Source: Clostridiales bacterium DTU033 (GTDB lineage Bacteria > Bacillota > Clostridia > Oscillospirales > Acutalibacteraceae). From it: a DNA stretch of 45,744 nt. The stretch is from the NCBI GenBank assembly GCA_001513365.1, contig LFTH01000067.1, forward strand, positions 1 through 45,744, written 5' to 3'. The notes under the pieces are model-generated. The model was not told the DNA's origin and did not search any database. It saw only the letters and a program-made list of their open reading frames with translations. Below, piece after piece: positions 21,977 to 30,009 of the stretch. How positions within the stretch are numbered: the first letter of the stretch is position 1; every line of letters starts with the position of its first letter. A program made the translations under genes and the position numbers.

Positions 21977-22945
21977 ATGGGCGATTTTTTGGGAATTGAT
22001 ACCAGCAATTACACCACGTCGGCCGCGGTATACAATTCATCAAAAAAATCGGTTGTTCAAAAAAAGCTGCCCCTGCTGGTGAAAGAGGGGGAGCTTGGTC
22101 TCAGGCAGTCGGACGCCGTTTTTCACCACACCCGCCATCTGCCGAAGATTTTTGAGGAACTGTTTTTAAACGGTATCAGGATTGACGCGGTCGCCGCGTC
22201 CGACCGCCCGACCGAAGCCGAAGGCTCATATATGCCGTGTTTTCTCTCCGGATTAGGGGCGGCAAGGCAGCTCGCGGCAGCCATGCGCCTGCCGCTGATG
22301 AGATTTTCGCACCAGCAGGGGCATGTGGCTGCGGCCGCTTACGGCGCGAACCGGGTGGATTTGCTTGACGGGGAGTTTATTGCTTTTCATGTCTCCGGCG
22401 GCACGACCGACGGATTGATTGTAAGGCCCGATGACCATACAATAATAAGCTGCGAGCGGGTCGCGGGCTCACTGGATTTAAAGGCCGGACAGCTCGTCGA
22501 CAGGATTGGGCTTATGTTGGGGCTTAAGTTCCCGGCCGGCCCTGAACTTGAAAAACTTGCGCTGAAAGCCGCCGGCGGGTACAGCCCAAAGCCGACGCTC
22601 AAAGACGGCTGGTGCAGCCTGTCCGGCATTGAAAATCAATGCCGCAGCCTTTATGAAAAGGGCGCGGACGGCGCCGAGATTGCGCTTTTCTGTATAGCCA
22701 GTATTCTTGCGGCGGTTGACGGTATGACAAGTTTTCTGATCGAGCAGTATCCCAACCGCCCGATTGTGTATTCCGGCGGGGTAATGTCCAATTCTATCAT
22801 CAGAAAAGCGATTCAAGACAAATACGGCGGTTATTTCGCGCCGCCTGAATATTCGTCGGACAACGCGGTCGGAATTGCGCTGCTGGCGGCTTTGAAATCC
22901 GAAAGGCGGGGTTTTTGTGCAGGTAATCACGGTAAGCCAGCTTAA
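21977..22945 (+). CDS. M22-family (TsaD/Kae1-like) peptidase homologue
   Basis: The 322-residue protein belongs to the ASKHA/TsaD fold. It has GIDTSNYTTSAAVY at the N-terminus (phosphate-binding loop), the metal-binding FSHQQGHVAAA near residue 112 (HxxxH as in TsaD), VSGGTTDGLI, and IVYSGGVMSNSIIRKAI near the C-terminus. True TsaD makes the t6A tRNA modification with TsaB and TsaE, but this shorter clostridial form, usually labelled O-sialoglycoprotein endopeptidase, is normally present in addition to TsaD; its function is unknown. The ATG at 21977 lies eight bases after GAAGGGG; an ATG at 21971 overlaps the nusB stop. It overlaps xseA by 29 bases. Confidence 0.85.
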   Translation: MGDFLGIDTSNYTTSAAVYNSSKKSVVQKKLPLLVKEGELGLRQSDAVFHHTRHLPKIFEELFLNGIRIDAVAASDRPTEAEGSYMPCFLSGLGAARQLAAAMRLPLMRFSHQQGHVAAAAYGANRVDLLDGEFIAFHVSGGTTDGLIVRPDDHTIISCERVAGSLDLKAGQLVDRIGLMLGLKFPAGPELEKLALKAAGGYSPKPTLKDGWCSLSGIENQCRSLYEKGADGAEIALFCIASILAAVDGMTSFLIEQYPNRPIVYSGGVMSNSIIRKAIQDKYGGYFAPPEYSSDNAVGIALLAALKSERRGFCAGNHGKPA

Positions 22946-24101
22946 CAGGTACGTCAAATCCCTTCTCGAAAGCGACCGGAGGCTGGTTTCGGTTTACATC
23001 AGCGGTGAAATATCCAACTTCACCGACCATTATAAATCCGGCCATCTTTATATGACCCTGAAGGACGAGAACGCGGCTGTAAAGGCAGTGATGTTCCGCG
23101 CATACGCGTCAAAGTTAGGGTTTAAACCCGAAAACGGGATGAAAGTAATCGCCAGAGCGAGAGTCTCGCTTTATGAAAAAGACGGCAGCTTTCAGATTTA
23201 TATAGAGCAGATGCAGCCCGACGGGATTGGGGCTCTGCAGCTTGCTTTTGAGCAGCTTAAAAAGAAGCTGGCGCAGGAAGGCCTGTTTGACCAAAGCCGC
23301 AAGCTGCCGATACCGAGATACCCGTCGAAGGTGGGGGTAATAACCTCCCCGACCGGCGCCGCGGTGCGGGATATATTCAACGTTCTCGGCAGAAGGTACC
23401 CGCTTGCGGAAATAGTGTTTTTCCCTGTTCTGGTGCAGGGGGAGGGCGCGCCGCCACAGCTGATAAACGCGCTTAAGTGGTTTGACGCCAACAATGCCGC
23501 CGACGTGATTATAATCGGTCGGGGCGGCGGCTCAATTGAGGAATTGTGGGCGTTCAACGACGAAGGGGTTGCACGCGCGGTCGCGGCTTGCCGTATTCCG
23601 GTTATTTCGGCGGTTGGGCACGAGACCGATTTCACGATATGCGATTTTGCGTCGGATTTGCGTGCTCCCACCCCTTCCGCAGCGGCCGAACTGGCAGTGC
23701 CGGACAGCGAGCAGCTTTTAATCCATATTCAAAAACTGTATGTCATCGCAAGGCGCAGCGTCCGAGCGGCAATCGAATCCTCAAGCCAGCGTTTGAACTC
23801 GCTGGTTTCACGCAGGGCGCTTTCAACCCCGACATATTTTATCGAAGAACAGTACATACGGCTGGATTTACTGACAAGGGCATTTGCGCAGGCGGCAAGA
23901 AACAGGGTATATGAATCAATCAACCGGCTTGGCGCCGCAAGCTCCAAACTGGACGCATTAAGCCCTTTAAAAGTGCTTGCGCGCGGTTATTCCATAGCGT
24001 ATGTAAATGATAAAGTGATAAAAAGCACGTCCGATGTTTTTTCAGGGGACAGGCTCTCGCTGCGGGTCAGCGACGGCAGTATTGATTGCACGGTTGATTA
24101 A
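22917..24101 (+). CDS. xseA: Exodeoxyribonuclease VII large subunit
   Basis: XseA is the catalytic subunit of exonuclease VII, which degrades single-stranded DNA from both ends into oligonucleotides. The 394-residue protein has the N-terminal OB-fold (VSVYISGEISNFTDHYKSGH, about 23-42), then the catalytic domain with GVITSPTGAAVRDI, IIIGRGGGSIEELWAFND and ISAVGHETDFTI, all hallmark motifs, and a C-terminal helical part. The start is a GTG at 22917 inside the preceding gene, with no strong ribosome site, so coupling to the M22 gene is likely. xseB follows 26 bases later. Confidence 0.96.
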   Translation: MQVITVSQLNRYVKSLLESDRRLVSVYISGEISNFTDHYKSGHLYMTLKDENAAVKAVMFRAYASKLGFKPENGMKVIARARVSLYEKDGSFQIYIEQMQPDGIGALQLAFEQLKKKLAQEGLFDQSRKLPIPRYPSKVGVITSPTGAAVRDIFNVLGRRYPLAEIVFFPVLVQGEGAPPQLINALKWFDANNAADVIIIGRGGGSIEELWAFNDEGVARAVAACRIPVISAVGHETDFTICDFASDLRAPTPSAAAELAVPDSEQLLIHIQKLYVIARRSVRAAIESSSQRLNSLVSRRALSTPTYFIEEQYIRLDLLTRAFAQAARNRVYESINRLGAASSKLDALSPLKVLARGYSIAYVNDKVIKSTSDVFSGDRLSLRVSDGSIDCTVD

Positions 24102-24127
24102 TGTTTTTCCTTTTAGGGGGCAGTTAT

Positions 24128-24373
24128 ATGTCGAACGAATTGACGTTTGAAAAGGCAATAACAAGGCTTGAACAAATCGTGTCAAAGCTGGAAGGGGGGC
24201 AGTGTACCCTCGACGAATCTCTCAAGCTGTTTGAGGAGGGGACAAAGCTGGCCGCCTTCTGCAATAAGGCACTTAAAAACGCAGAGCAGAAAATCACGCG
24301 TCTGATGTCGGGAAAATCCGGCGATACATCAGGCGGCGAAGCGGCGGATGAAGGCGGACACGAACAGCCATAG
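24128..24373 (+). CDS. xseB: Exodeoxyribonuclease VII small subunit
   Basis: XseB binds several copies per XseA and is needed for exonuclease VII activity. The 81-residue protein has the characteristic two-helix hairpin: TFEKAITRLEQIVSKLEGG, then TLDESLKLFEEGTKLA. A hydrophilic Gly/Glu-rich C-terminal tail follows and is not conserved in the family. The ATG at 24128 is placed after TAGGGGG; the frame is open upstream to 24101. Confidence 0.95.
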   Translation: MSNELTFEKAITRLEQIVSKLEGGQCTLDESLKLFEEGTKLAAFCNKALKNAEQKITRLMSGKSGDTSGGEAADEGGHEQP

Positions 24374-24414
24374 AACTGGAGTTGGGTTTTAAATGATGAA
24401 AGGCAAGGTGCTGT

Positions 24415-25317
24415 ATGGGTAATCAGCTTTACAGCCCGGTCCTGCAGGCACATTTGTCGGACGTGGAGAAAGCGCTGCCAGCATATCTGCCCCAAGATAA
24501 TAAGGCGCCGCAGCAGCTGCTATATGAAATCATGAGCTATGCCTGCGAAGCGGGCGGCAAAAGGCTGCGGCCTGTGCTGGTCCTTGAATTCTGCCGCGTT
24601 TGCGGCGGGGACACCGCAAGGGCAATGCCGTTTGCCTGCGCGGTCGAGATGATACATTCGTATTCCCTCGTGCACGATGATTTGCCCTGTATGGACAACA
24701 GTTCGGTCAGAAGGGGACGCCTCTCAGCCCATGCCGCGTACGGCGAGGCCATGGCGGTTCTGGCGGGGGACGCGCTGCTGAACAGAGCTTTTGAAATAAT
24801 CCTCGACCCGGCAAACCGTAGCGGGATACCTGAGGAATATGCCCTGCGCGCCGCATACGAGCTGGCCGGCGCTTCCGGCGCAGGCGGGATGGTAGGCGGA
24901 CAGGCGCTCGACCTTTTGTATGAAAACAAACCGGTAGATTTGGATATTCTTGAAAAACTCCAGCACGGGAAGACAGCCGCGCTGTTTGAAGCCGCGTGCG
25001 CGGTAGGCTGCCACATCGCCGGCGCCGGCGCGGAAAAGCTTACGGCGGCGCGAGAATACGGTATGCAGCTTGGTATGTCATTCCAGATAGTTGACGATAT
25101 TTTGGACGCCACCGCGACTTCAGAGCAGCTTGGAAAGCCTGCCGGCAGCGACATTGAACACGGGAAGGCCACTTACGTTTCGCTGCTTGGGGTAAAAGCC
25201 GCCGCGGAGCTTGCAAAAGAACGGGTCCAAAAAGCGGTGAAAGCCCTTTCGGTTTTCGGGAATAAGGCAGACGCTTTGTGTGATTTGGCGTTCGCCTTGC
25301 TGAAAAGGAAGAAATGA
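24415..25317 (+). CDS. ispA: Farnesyl/geranylgeranyl diphosphate synthase (polyprenyl synthetase)
   Basis: The enzyme condenses dimethylallyl and isopentenyl diphosphate into longer prenyl diphosphates for undecaprenol and quinones. The 300-residue protein has the first aspartate-rich motif DDLPCMD (about 88-94), the second motif DDILD (about 226-230), GGKRLRPVLV near residue 46, and the FARM-region context of short-chain bacterial FPP synthases. The exact chain length cannot be read with certainty. It precedes dxs, so precursor supply and elongation are in one operon. The start ATG at 24415 lies behind AAAGGCAAGGTG. Confidence 0.93.
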   Translation: MGNQLYSPVLQAHLSDVEKALPAYLPQDNKAPQQLLYEIMSYACEAGGKRLRPVLVLEFCRVCGGDTARAMPFACAVEMIHSYSLVHDDLPCMDNSSVRRGRLSAHAAYGEAMAVLAGDALLNRAFEIILDPANRSGIPEEYALRAAYELAGASGAGGMVGGQALDLLYENKPVDLDILEKLQHGKTAALFEAACAVGCHIAGAGAEKLTAAREYGMQLGMSFQIVDDILDATATSEQLGKPAGSDIEHGKATYVSLLGVKAAAELAKERVQKAVKALSVFGNKADALCDLAFALLKRKK

Positions 25318-25356
25318 AGCCGAGATTTACCTTGCGTCGGAAAGGCATGATGTTCA

Positions 25357-25833
25357 ATGTCGGTTCTGCACGAATTTTTTAGCAACCGGGTTTTGTTCGC
25401 TGCCGTTTTAGGTTGGCTGGCATCTCAACTGGCCAAGTTTATAATAACCCTGATATTTACCAGAAAAGTGAATTTTGAAAGGCTGTGGGGCTCCGGCGGA
25501 ATGCCGAGCGCACATTCATCCATGGTTTGTGCGCTGACCATAACCACGGCGCGTTTTTACGGGGTCGACACCCCTGTTTTCGCATTGGCGGTGATGTTCG
25601 CGTTCGTAACCATGTATGACGCGATGGGTGTGAGGCGCGAGACCGGCGAGCATGCCCGCCTGCTGAACAAATATTTAAACGAAATTGAAATCTCGAAAGC
25701 CGATAATGACGGGGACGGTATCCCGGACAAAAAGGTTGGCGAAATCGAGCTTAAGGAATTTATCGGCCACACCCCTCTCGAAGTGTTGGGCGGGGCGCTG
25801 CTGGGAATTCTGACAGGTATTCTGGTGCCATGA
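25357..25833 (+). CDS. Divergent PAP2-family (DUF212, YuiD-like) membrane protein
   Basis: This 158-residue membrane protein is a DUF212/divergent PAP2 homologue, related to phosphatidic acid phosphatase 2 proteins. The family motif GSGGMPSAHSSMVCAL is at about residues 46-61, with transmembrane segments before it and at about 60-88, and a C-terminal segment FIGHTPLEVLGGALLGILTG. Family members are suspected lipid phosphatases (possibly for undecaprenyl diphosphate) but lack full proof. Between the core and the final segment is a hydrophilic loop containing DNDGDGIPDKK, an EF-hand-like calcium-binding sequence that I do not expect in the family. The ribosome site is GAAAGG 11 bases from the ATG. 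Confidence 0.85.
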   Translation: MSVLHEFFSNRVLFAAVLGWLASQLAKFIITLIFTRKVNFERLWGSGGMPSAHSSMVCALTITTARFYGVDTPVFALAVMFAFVTMYDAMGVRRETGEHARLLNKYLNEIEISKADNDGDGIPDKKVGEIELKEFIGHTPLEVLGGALLGILTGILVP

Positions 25834-25886
25834 ACGCGGTTTTGATTTCCCGCGATACCTTCCGCAGAAAGTGAGGTTTACCTGCG

Positions 25887-27803
25887 ATGCCGGAAATACG
25901 CAATATGCCGAATTTAAAATATCTGAATAAAATCAATTCCCCTCAGGACATAAAGTCTTTTGATATAAAAACGCTGAGGGAGTTGTGCGCCGAGCTGCGC
26001 AGCGTTATGATTAACACGATATCAAAGACGGGCGGCCATCTTGCGTCCAATCTCGGAGTTGTCGAGCTTACGGTTGCCCTTCACAGGGTGTTTGACACCC
26101 CCCATGACCAGTTCGTCTGGGATGTCGGCCACCAGTGTTATGCCCACAAGCTGCTGACCGGCAGGGCGTCGAGGTTTCACTCGCTTAGAAAGGACGGAGG
26201 CCTGTCGGGGTTCCCGTCTCCGAAAGAGAGCGAGCACGATTCATTTATGGTCGGGCACAGCAGCACCTCTATTTCCGCCGCCAACGGGCTGGCGAAAGCC
26301 AAATCCCTGCTCGGCAAAGGTGGAACGGTGGTAGCGATAATCGGGGACGGCGCATTGACCGGCGGGCTGGCTTACGAGGGCTTGAGCAACGCGGGCAGGA
26401 GCAAGGACAAGCTGATTGTGGTTTTAAACGACAACGGCATGTCCATAAGCCGGAACGTCGGCTTTATTGCCCGCCATCTGGCTGCCCTGCGCGCAAGGCC
26501 GCGGTATGTCCGCGCCAAAATGATGTTCAGTAACCTCCTTTCCTCAATTCCGGTTATCGGCTCGCCTGTCAGGAACGGTTTGTTTTATATTAAAACCGAA
26601 ATTAAGAAATTGATATACAGCCGCAGCAGCTTTTTTGAGGAGATGGGGTTCAACTATATCGGCCCGCTTGACGGCCATAACCTTGAGGATTTAATCCACG
26701 GTTTGAAGGCGGCAAAAAAGCTGGACCGCCCCGTGCTGCTGCATGTCGCGACAATCAAAGGCAAGGGCTGCGAGTTTGCGGAAAAAAATCCGGATATTTA
26801 TCACGGCGTCTCGAATTTCGACACCGAAACCGGGGACCGCTTACCCGACCCCGAAACCTTCTCGTCTGTTTTCAGCAGGGAGATATGCAAGCTGGCGGCT
26901 GAGGACGAGCGGATTTGCGCCATAACCGCGGCGATGAAAAGCGGTACCGGACTGGTGGAATTCAGCAAGCGTTTTCCAAAGCGCTGTTTTGATGTCGGTA
27001 TTGCGGAGGGACACGCCGTTACTTTTTCGGCCGGCCTTGCCCGCAACGAGGCAATCCCGGTATTTGCGGTATATTCAACCTTTCTGCAGCGCAGCTACGA
27101 CCAGATACTGAACGACGCGGCGATAGCCGGCGAGCATATCGTGCTGGCTGTTGACCGCGCGGGGGTAGTGGGTGAAGACGGCGAAACCCATCAGGGGATT
27201 TTCGACGCCGCCTTTTTGAACACCATTCCAAACGCCACCGTATATTCGCCGTCATGCTTTGAGGAGCTGCGGATTAATCTCAGGCAGGCGATATATGACG
27301 TGTCCGGCGTGGCCGCCGTACGCTACCCGCGCGGCTCGGAGCCGGACGGGCTGAAGTATTACCAGCCGGATTACAAGGATTATACTCTGTTCAGGCAGGA
27401 CGGCTCGGAAATACTTCTGGTTACCTACGGCAGGATATTTGCGAATGTCAGGAAGGCGGCTAACATCCTGAAAGGCATGGGCATACCGGTTTCGGTCCTG
27501 AAACTTACCCGGATAAAGCCGATTGACAGCGAATGCGCAACGCTTGCGGCTGATTTCCAAAGCATATACTTCTTTGAAGAGGGTATTCGCTGGGGCGGGA
27601 TTGGCGAGAGCTTTGGCTCCATGCTTATTGAGAACGGTTTTTCAGGCAGATTTAAGCTCACCGCGATACAGGATTTCATCCCGACATGCAGCGTCCAGAC
27701 GGGGCTGCGCAGCGTCGGGCTTGACACAGACAGCATAGTAAGACTTATTTCAAAGGACTGCGGCAGTGCCGGAATGGAGGGGCCATGGGTCCGGACGGTC
27801 TGA
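25887..27803 (+). CDS. dxs: 1-deoxy-D-xylulose-5-phosphate synthase
   Basis: Dxs condenses pyruvate and glyceraldehyde 3-phosphate into DXP, the first step of the methylerythritol phosphate pathway and also a source for thiamine and pyridoxal. The 638-residue thiamine-diphosphate enzyme shows SNLGVVELTVALH, HQCYAHKLLTGR, VGHSSTSISAANGLA, GDGALTGGLAYEGLSNAG (the ThDP motif with GDG), and later GVVGEDGETHQGIFDAAFL and RYPRG of the C-terminal transketolase domains. The start ATG at 25887 is preceded by GAGGTTT. The 3' end overlaps tlyA. Confidence 0.96.
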   Translation: MPEIRNMPNLKYLNKINSPQDIKSFDIKTLRELCAELRSVMINTISKTGGHLASNLGVVELTVALHRVFDTPHDQFVWDVGHQCYAHKLLTGRASRFHSLRKDGGLSGFPSPKESEHDSFMVGHSSTSISAANGLAKAKSLLGKGGTVVAIIGDGALTGGLAYEGLSNAGRSKDKLIVVLNDNGMSISRNVGFIARHLAALRARPRYVRAKMMFSNLLSSIPVIGSPVRNGLFYIKTEIKKLIYSRSSFFEEMGFNYIGPLDGHNLEDLIHGLKAAKKLDRPVLLHVATIKGKGCEFAEKNPDIYHGVSNFDTETGDRLPDPETFSSVFSREICKLAAEDERICAITAAMKSGTGLVEFSKRFPKRCFDVGIAEGHAVTFSAGLARNEAIPVFAVYSTFLQRSYDQILNDAAIAGEHIVLAVDRAGVVGEDGETHQGIFDAAFLNTIPNATVYSPSCFEELRINLRQAIYDVSGVAAVRYPRGSEPDGLKYYQPDYKDYTLFRQDGSEILLVTYGRIFANVRKAANILKGMGIPVSVLKLTRIKPIDSECATLAADFQSIYFFEEGIRWGGIGESFGSMLIENGFSGRFKLTAIQDFIPTCSVQTGLRSVGLDTDSIVRLISKDCGSAGMEGPWVRTV

Positions 27804-28618
27804 CAATCCAAAGCATGCGGATTGATACCGCGCTGGTGAAGCGGGGGCTTGTAAGCAGCCGGGAACGCGCAAGGCGGCTTATCCTCGCGGGCGCGGTACA
27901 TGTCAACGGGCAGGTTGTCTTAAAGCCGTCTGTCGCGGTTTTCCCTTCTGATATAATTGAGCTGCAGGAATGCGCAGAGACAAGGTATGTGAGCCGGGGA
28001 GGGCTGAAGCTCGAAAAGGCGATACGTCTGGGCGGATACGATTTGAATAACACGACCGCGATAGATGTCGGGGCGTCCGCCGGCGGATTTACCGACTGCA
28101 TGCTGCAGCACGGCGCGGCTTTGGTGTACGCGGTGGATGTGGGGCACGGGCAGCTTAATCAAAAGCTGGTTTCGGACCAGAGGGTGGTCAGCCTTGAAGG
28201 GGTCGACATACGCGATTTTGAACGGCTTTCAAAAACAATCCCGCCGAATTCTGCGGATTTTTGCGCGTTTGACGTTGCCTTTATATCGGTAACAAAGGTT
28301 TTCCCGTCCGTAATCCCGTTTCTTAAAAAGAATGCCGGCGCCGTCTGCCTGATTAAACCCCAGTTTGAGGCGGGCAGGGGAAATACAGGCAAACGCGGGG
28401 TGGTAACAAATCCGAAGGTGCATAAAAGCGTGATTGAGCGGACGGTATCGTTTTTTGGTGAGCACGGGTTTGGACTTTTGGGGCTGACATATTCGCCGGT
28501 AAAAGGCGGCGACGGGAATATAGAGCACCTTGCGCTGCTGCGACAGGGACAGCGCACTGCCGGTTCAATCAATGCGGGCGATATCGTCAGCGAAGCTCAC
28601 GACGTTTTTAGAGGATAA
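27785..28618 (+). CDS. tlyA: TlyA-family rRNA methyltransferase (YqxC-like)
   Basis: TlyA proteins are S4-domain methyltransferases that modify ribosomal RNA 2'-O-ribose; Mycobacterium TlyA methylates 16S C1409 and 23S C1920. The 277-residue protein has an N-terminal S4 RNA-binding domain (MRIDTALVKRGLVSSRERAR with AGAVHVNGQ), then an FtsJ-like Rossmann domain with AIDVGASAGGFTDCMLQHGA (SAM binding) and IKPQFEAGR. Start at 27785 follows GGAGGGG at short spacing and overlaps dxs by 19 bases; the family's usual N-terminus would begin at 27815, so the first ten residues are uncertain. nadK follows in the order found in many Clostridia. Confidence 0.93.
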   Translation: MGPDGLTIQSMRIDTALVKRGLVSSRERARRLILAGAVHVNGQVVLKPSVAVFPSDIIELQECAETRYVSRGGLKLEKAIRLGGYDLNNTTAIDVGASAGGFTDCMLQHGAALVYAVDVGHGQLNQKLVSDQRVVSLEGVDIRDFERLSKTIPPNSADFCAFDVAFISVTKVFPSVIPFLKKNAGAVCLIKPQFEAGRGNTGKRGVVTNPKVHKSVIERTVSFFGEHGFGLLGLTYSPVKGGDGNIEHLALLRQGQRTAGSINAGDIVSEAHDVFRG

Positions 28619-28650
28619 CAGAAAATATATTGCGAAAGTATGGTGTTTAT

Positions 28651-29487
28651 ATGCTGATTGCATTGGTCGCAAACGACAAGGCGCCGGACGTCTGTTCTTC
28701 GGTCGGTGAGGTGCGGTCGGTGTTGGAAAAACTGGGCGCCGGGGTTTTAATGCCGCCGGAAGGCTCGTCCTTTCCCGATAACCTGAAAGATGATTTTTTG
28801 AAGTTTTGCGATGTGGTGGTTGTGCTCGGCGGGGACGGCACAATAATCCATACGGCAAAAAACGCTGCCCTTTTCGACAAACCGGTGCTCGGAATAAACT
28901 GCGGCACTCTTGGGTTCATGGCAGGGCTTGAGATTGACGAGCTGTCAAAGCTGTCGGCGCTGATGGACGGCAGGTATTCGGTGGAGCACAGAATGATGTT
29001 GGATATCGAGGTTTGTTCAGCGGACGGCAAGGTTTCGGAATTTTCCGCGCTCAACGAAGCGGTTTTATCCCGCGGCTCGCTGTCCCGCATGGTTGAGTTT
29101 GAGGTTTCCACCGAACGCGAGAATGTCCTGACTTACCGCGCGGACGGCGTAATGGTCGCCACTCCGACCGGCTCCACCGCCTACTCATTGTCTGCGGGCG
29201 GGCCGATTGTGGACCCGGCGGTCAGGTGCCTGTTGCTGACCCCGATTTGCGCCCATTCCCTGCACGCGCGCTCGTATATTTTCAGTGAGGATACCCGGAT
29301 TTGCCTGAGGACGGTCAGTGCCGACCCGCACGAGGTGTTTTTGACCGTTGACGGCGAACAGTGCGTGCAGATTAATCCGGAGGACAGGCTGTGCATAAAA
29401 CGTTCCAAAACGTTTGCGCGCCTTATTATAATCGAGGAGAAGTCGTTTTATAAGCTGCTGAACCAAAAGCTGATAAAACGCCGGTAA
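28651..29487 (+). CDS. nadK: NAD kinase
   Basis: NadK phosphorylates NAD to NADP using ATP or polyphosphate. The 278-residue protein contains the diagnostic LGGDGTIIHTAK (about 60-71), INCGTLGFMAGLE, ALNEAVLSRGSLSRM and YRADGVMVATPTGSTAYSLS, all catalytic or substrate-binding segments. The ATG at 28651 is chosen by length and position after GAAAG; the frame opens at a TTG 21 bases earlier. It lies between tlyA and argR, a common Clostridia arrangement. Confidence 0.94.
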   Translation: MLIALVANDKAPDVCSSVGEVRSVLEKLGAGVLMPPEGSSFPDNLKDDFLKFCDVVVVLGGDGTIIHTAKNAALFDKPVLGINCGTLGFMAGLEIDELSKLSALMDGRYSVEHRMMLDIEVCSADGKVSEFSALNEAVLSRGSLSRMVEFEVSTERENVLTYRADGVMVATPTGSTAYSLSAGGPIVDPAVRCLLLTPICAHSLHARSYIFSEDTRICLRTVSADPHEVFLTVDGEQCVQINPEDRLCIKRSKTFARLIIIEEKSFYKLLNQKLIKRR

Positions 29488-29511
29488 AACGAGGATTGGG
29501 GAGAAGCTCAA

Positions 29512-29964
29512 ATGAAATCCAAGCGGCATGCAAAGATACTCGAAATCATAAAATCACACCCGATTACCACACAGGAAGAGCTGCTCAAACACCTCAACGA
29601 CAGCGGCTTTAAGGTAACACAGGCAACCATCTCCCGTGACATCAAGGAGCTCAGGCTGATAAAAACCCTTGACAGCAGCGGGAACTATCATTATTCTACG
29701 GTCCAGCAGGAAAGCGAGGATTTATCCTCAAAATTTCACTCCCTCTTTGCCGACACGGTAATCAACGTGGACTATGCCGGGAATATTGTGGTTGTGAAAT
29801 GCCTGTCCGGCATGGCGTCGGCTGTCTGCGCCGCATTGGACGCGCTCAACCGCCCGGATATTGTGGGAACGATTTCGGGCGACGACACCTTTATCTGCAT
29901 TATGAGGAATGAGAATTATTCTTTGGAGCTTTTCAAAGAGCTTAATAAGCTTATTAAGGATTGA
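29512..29964 (+). CDS. argR: Arginine repressor ArgR/AhrC
   Basis: ArgR is the hexameric arginine-sensing repressor of arginine synthesis genes and activator of catabolism. The 150-residue protein has the winged-helix DNA-binding N-domain with ITTQEELLKHL and VTQATISRDIKELRL, and the C-terminal oligomerisation/arginine-binding domain with GTISGDDTFICIMR near the end. The ATG lies behind TTGGGGAG. In Firmicutes it typically precedes recN, as here. I did not identify a clear ARG box in the window. Confidence 0.95.
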   Translation: MKSKRHAKILEIIKSHPITTQEELLKHLNDSGFKVTQATISRDIKELRLIKTLDSSGNYHYSTVQQESEDLSSKFHSLFADTVINVDYAGNIVVVKCLSGMASAVCAALDALNRPDIVGTISGDDTFICIMRNENYSLELFKELNKLIKD

Positions 29965-30009
29965 TTAGTCAACCCGCATGCTGCGGTATCGGAAGGGGCA
30001 ATGCTGAAC

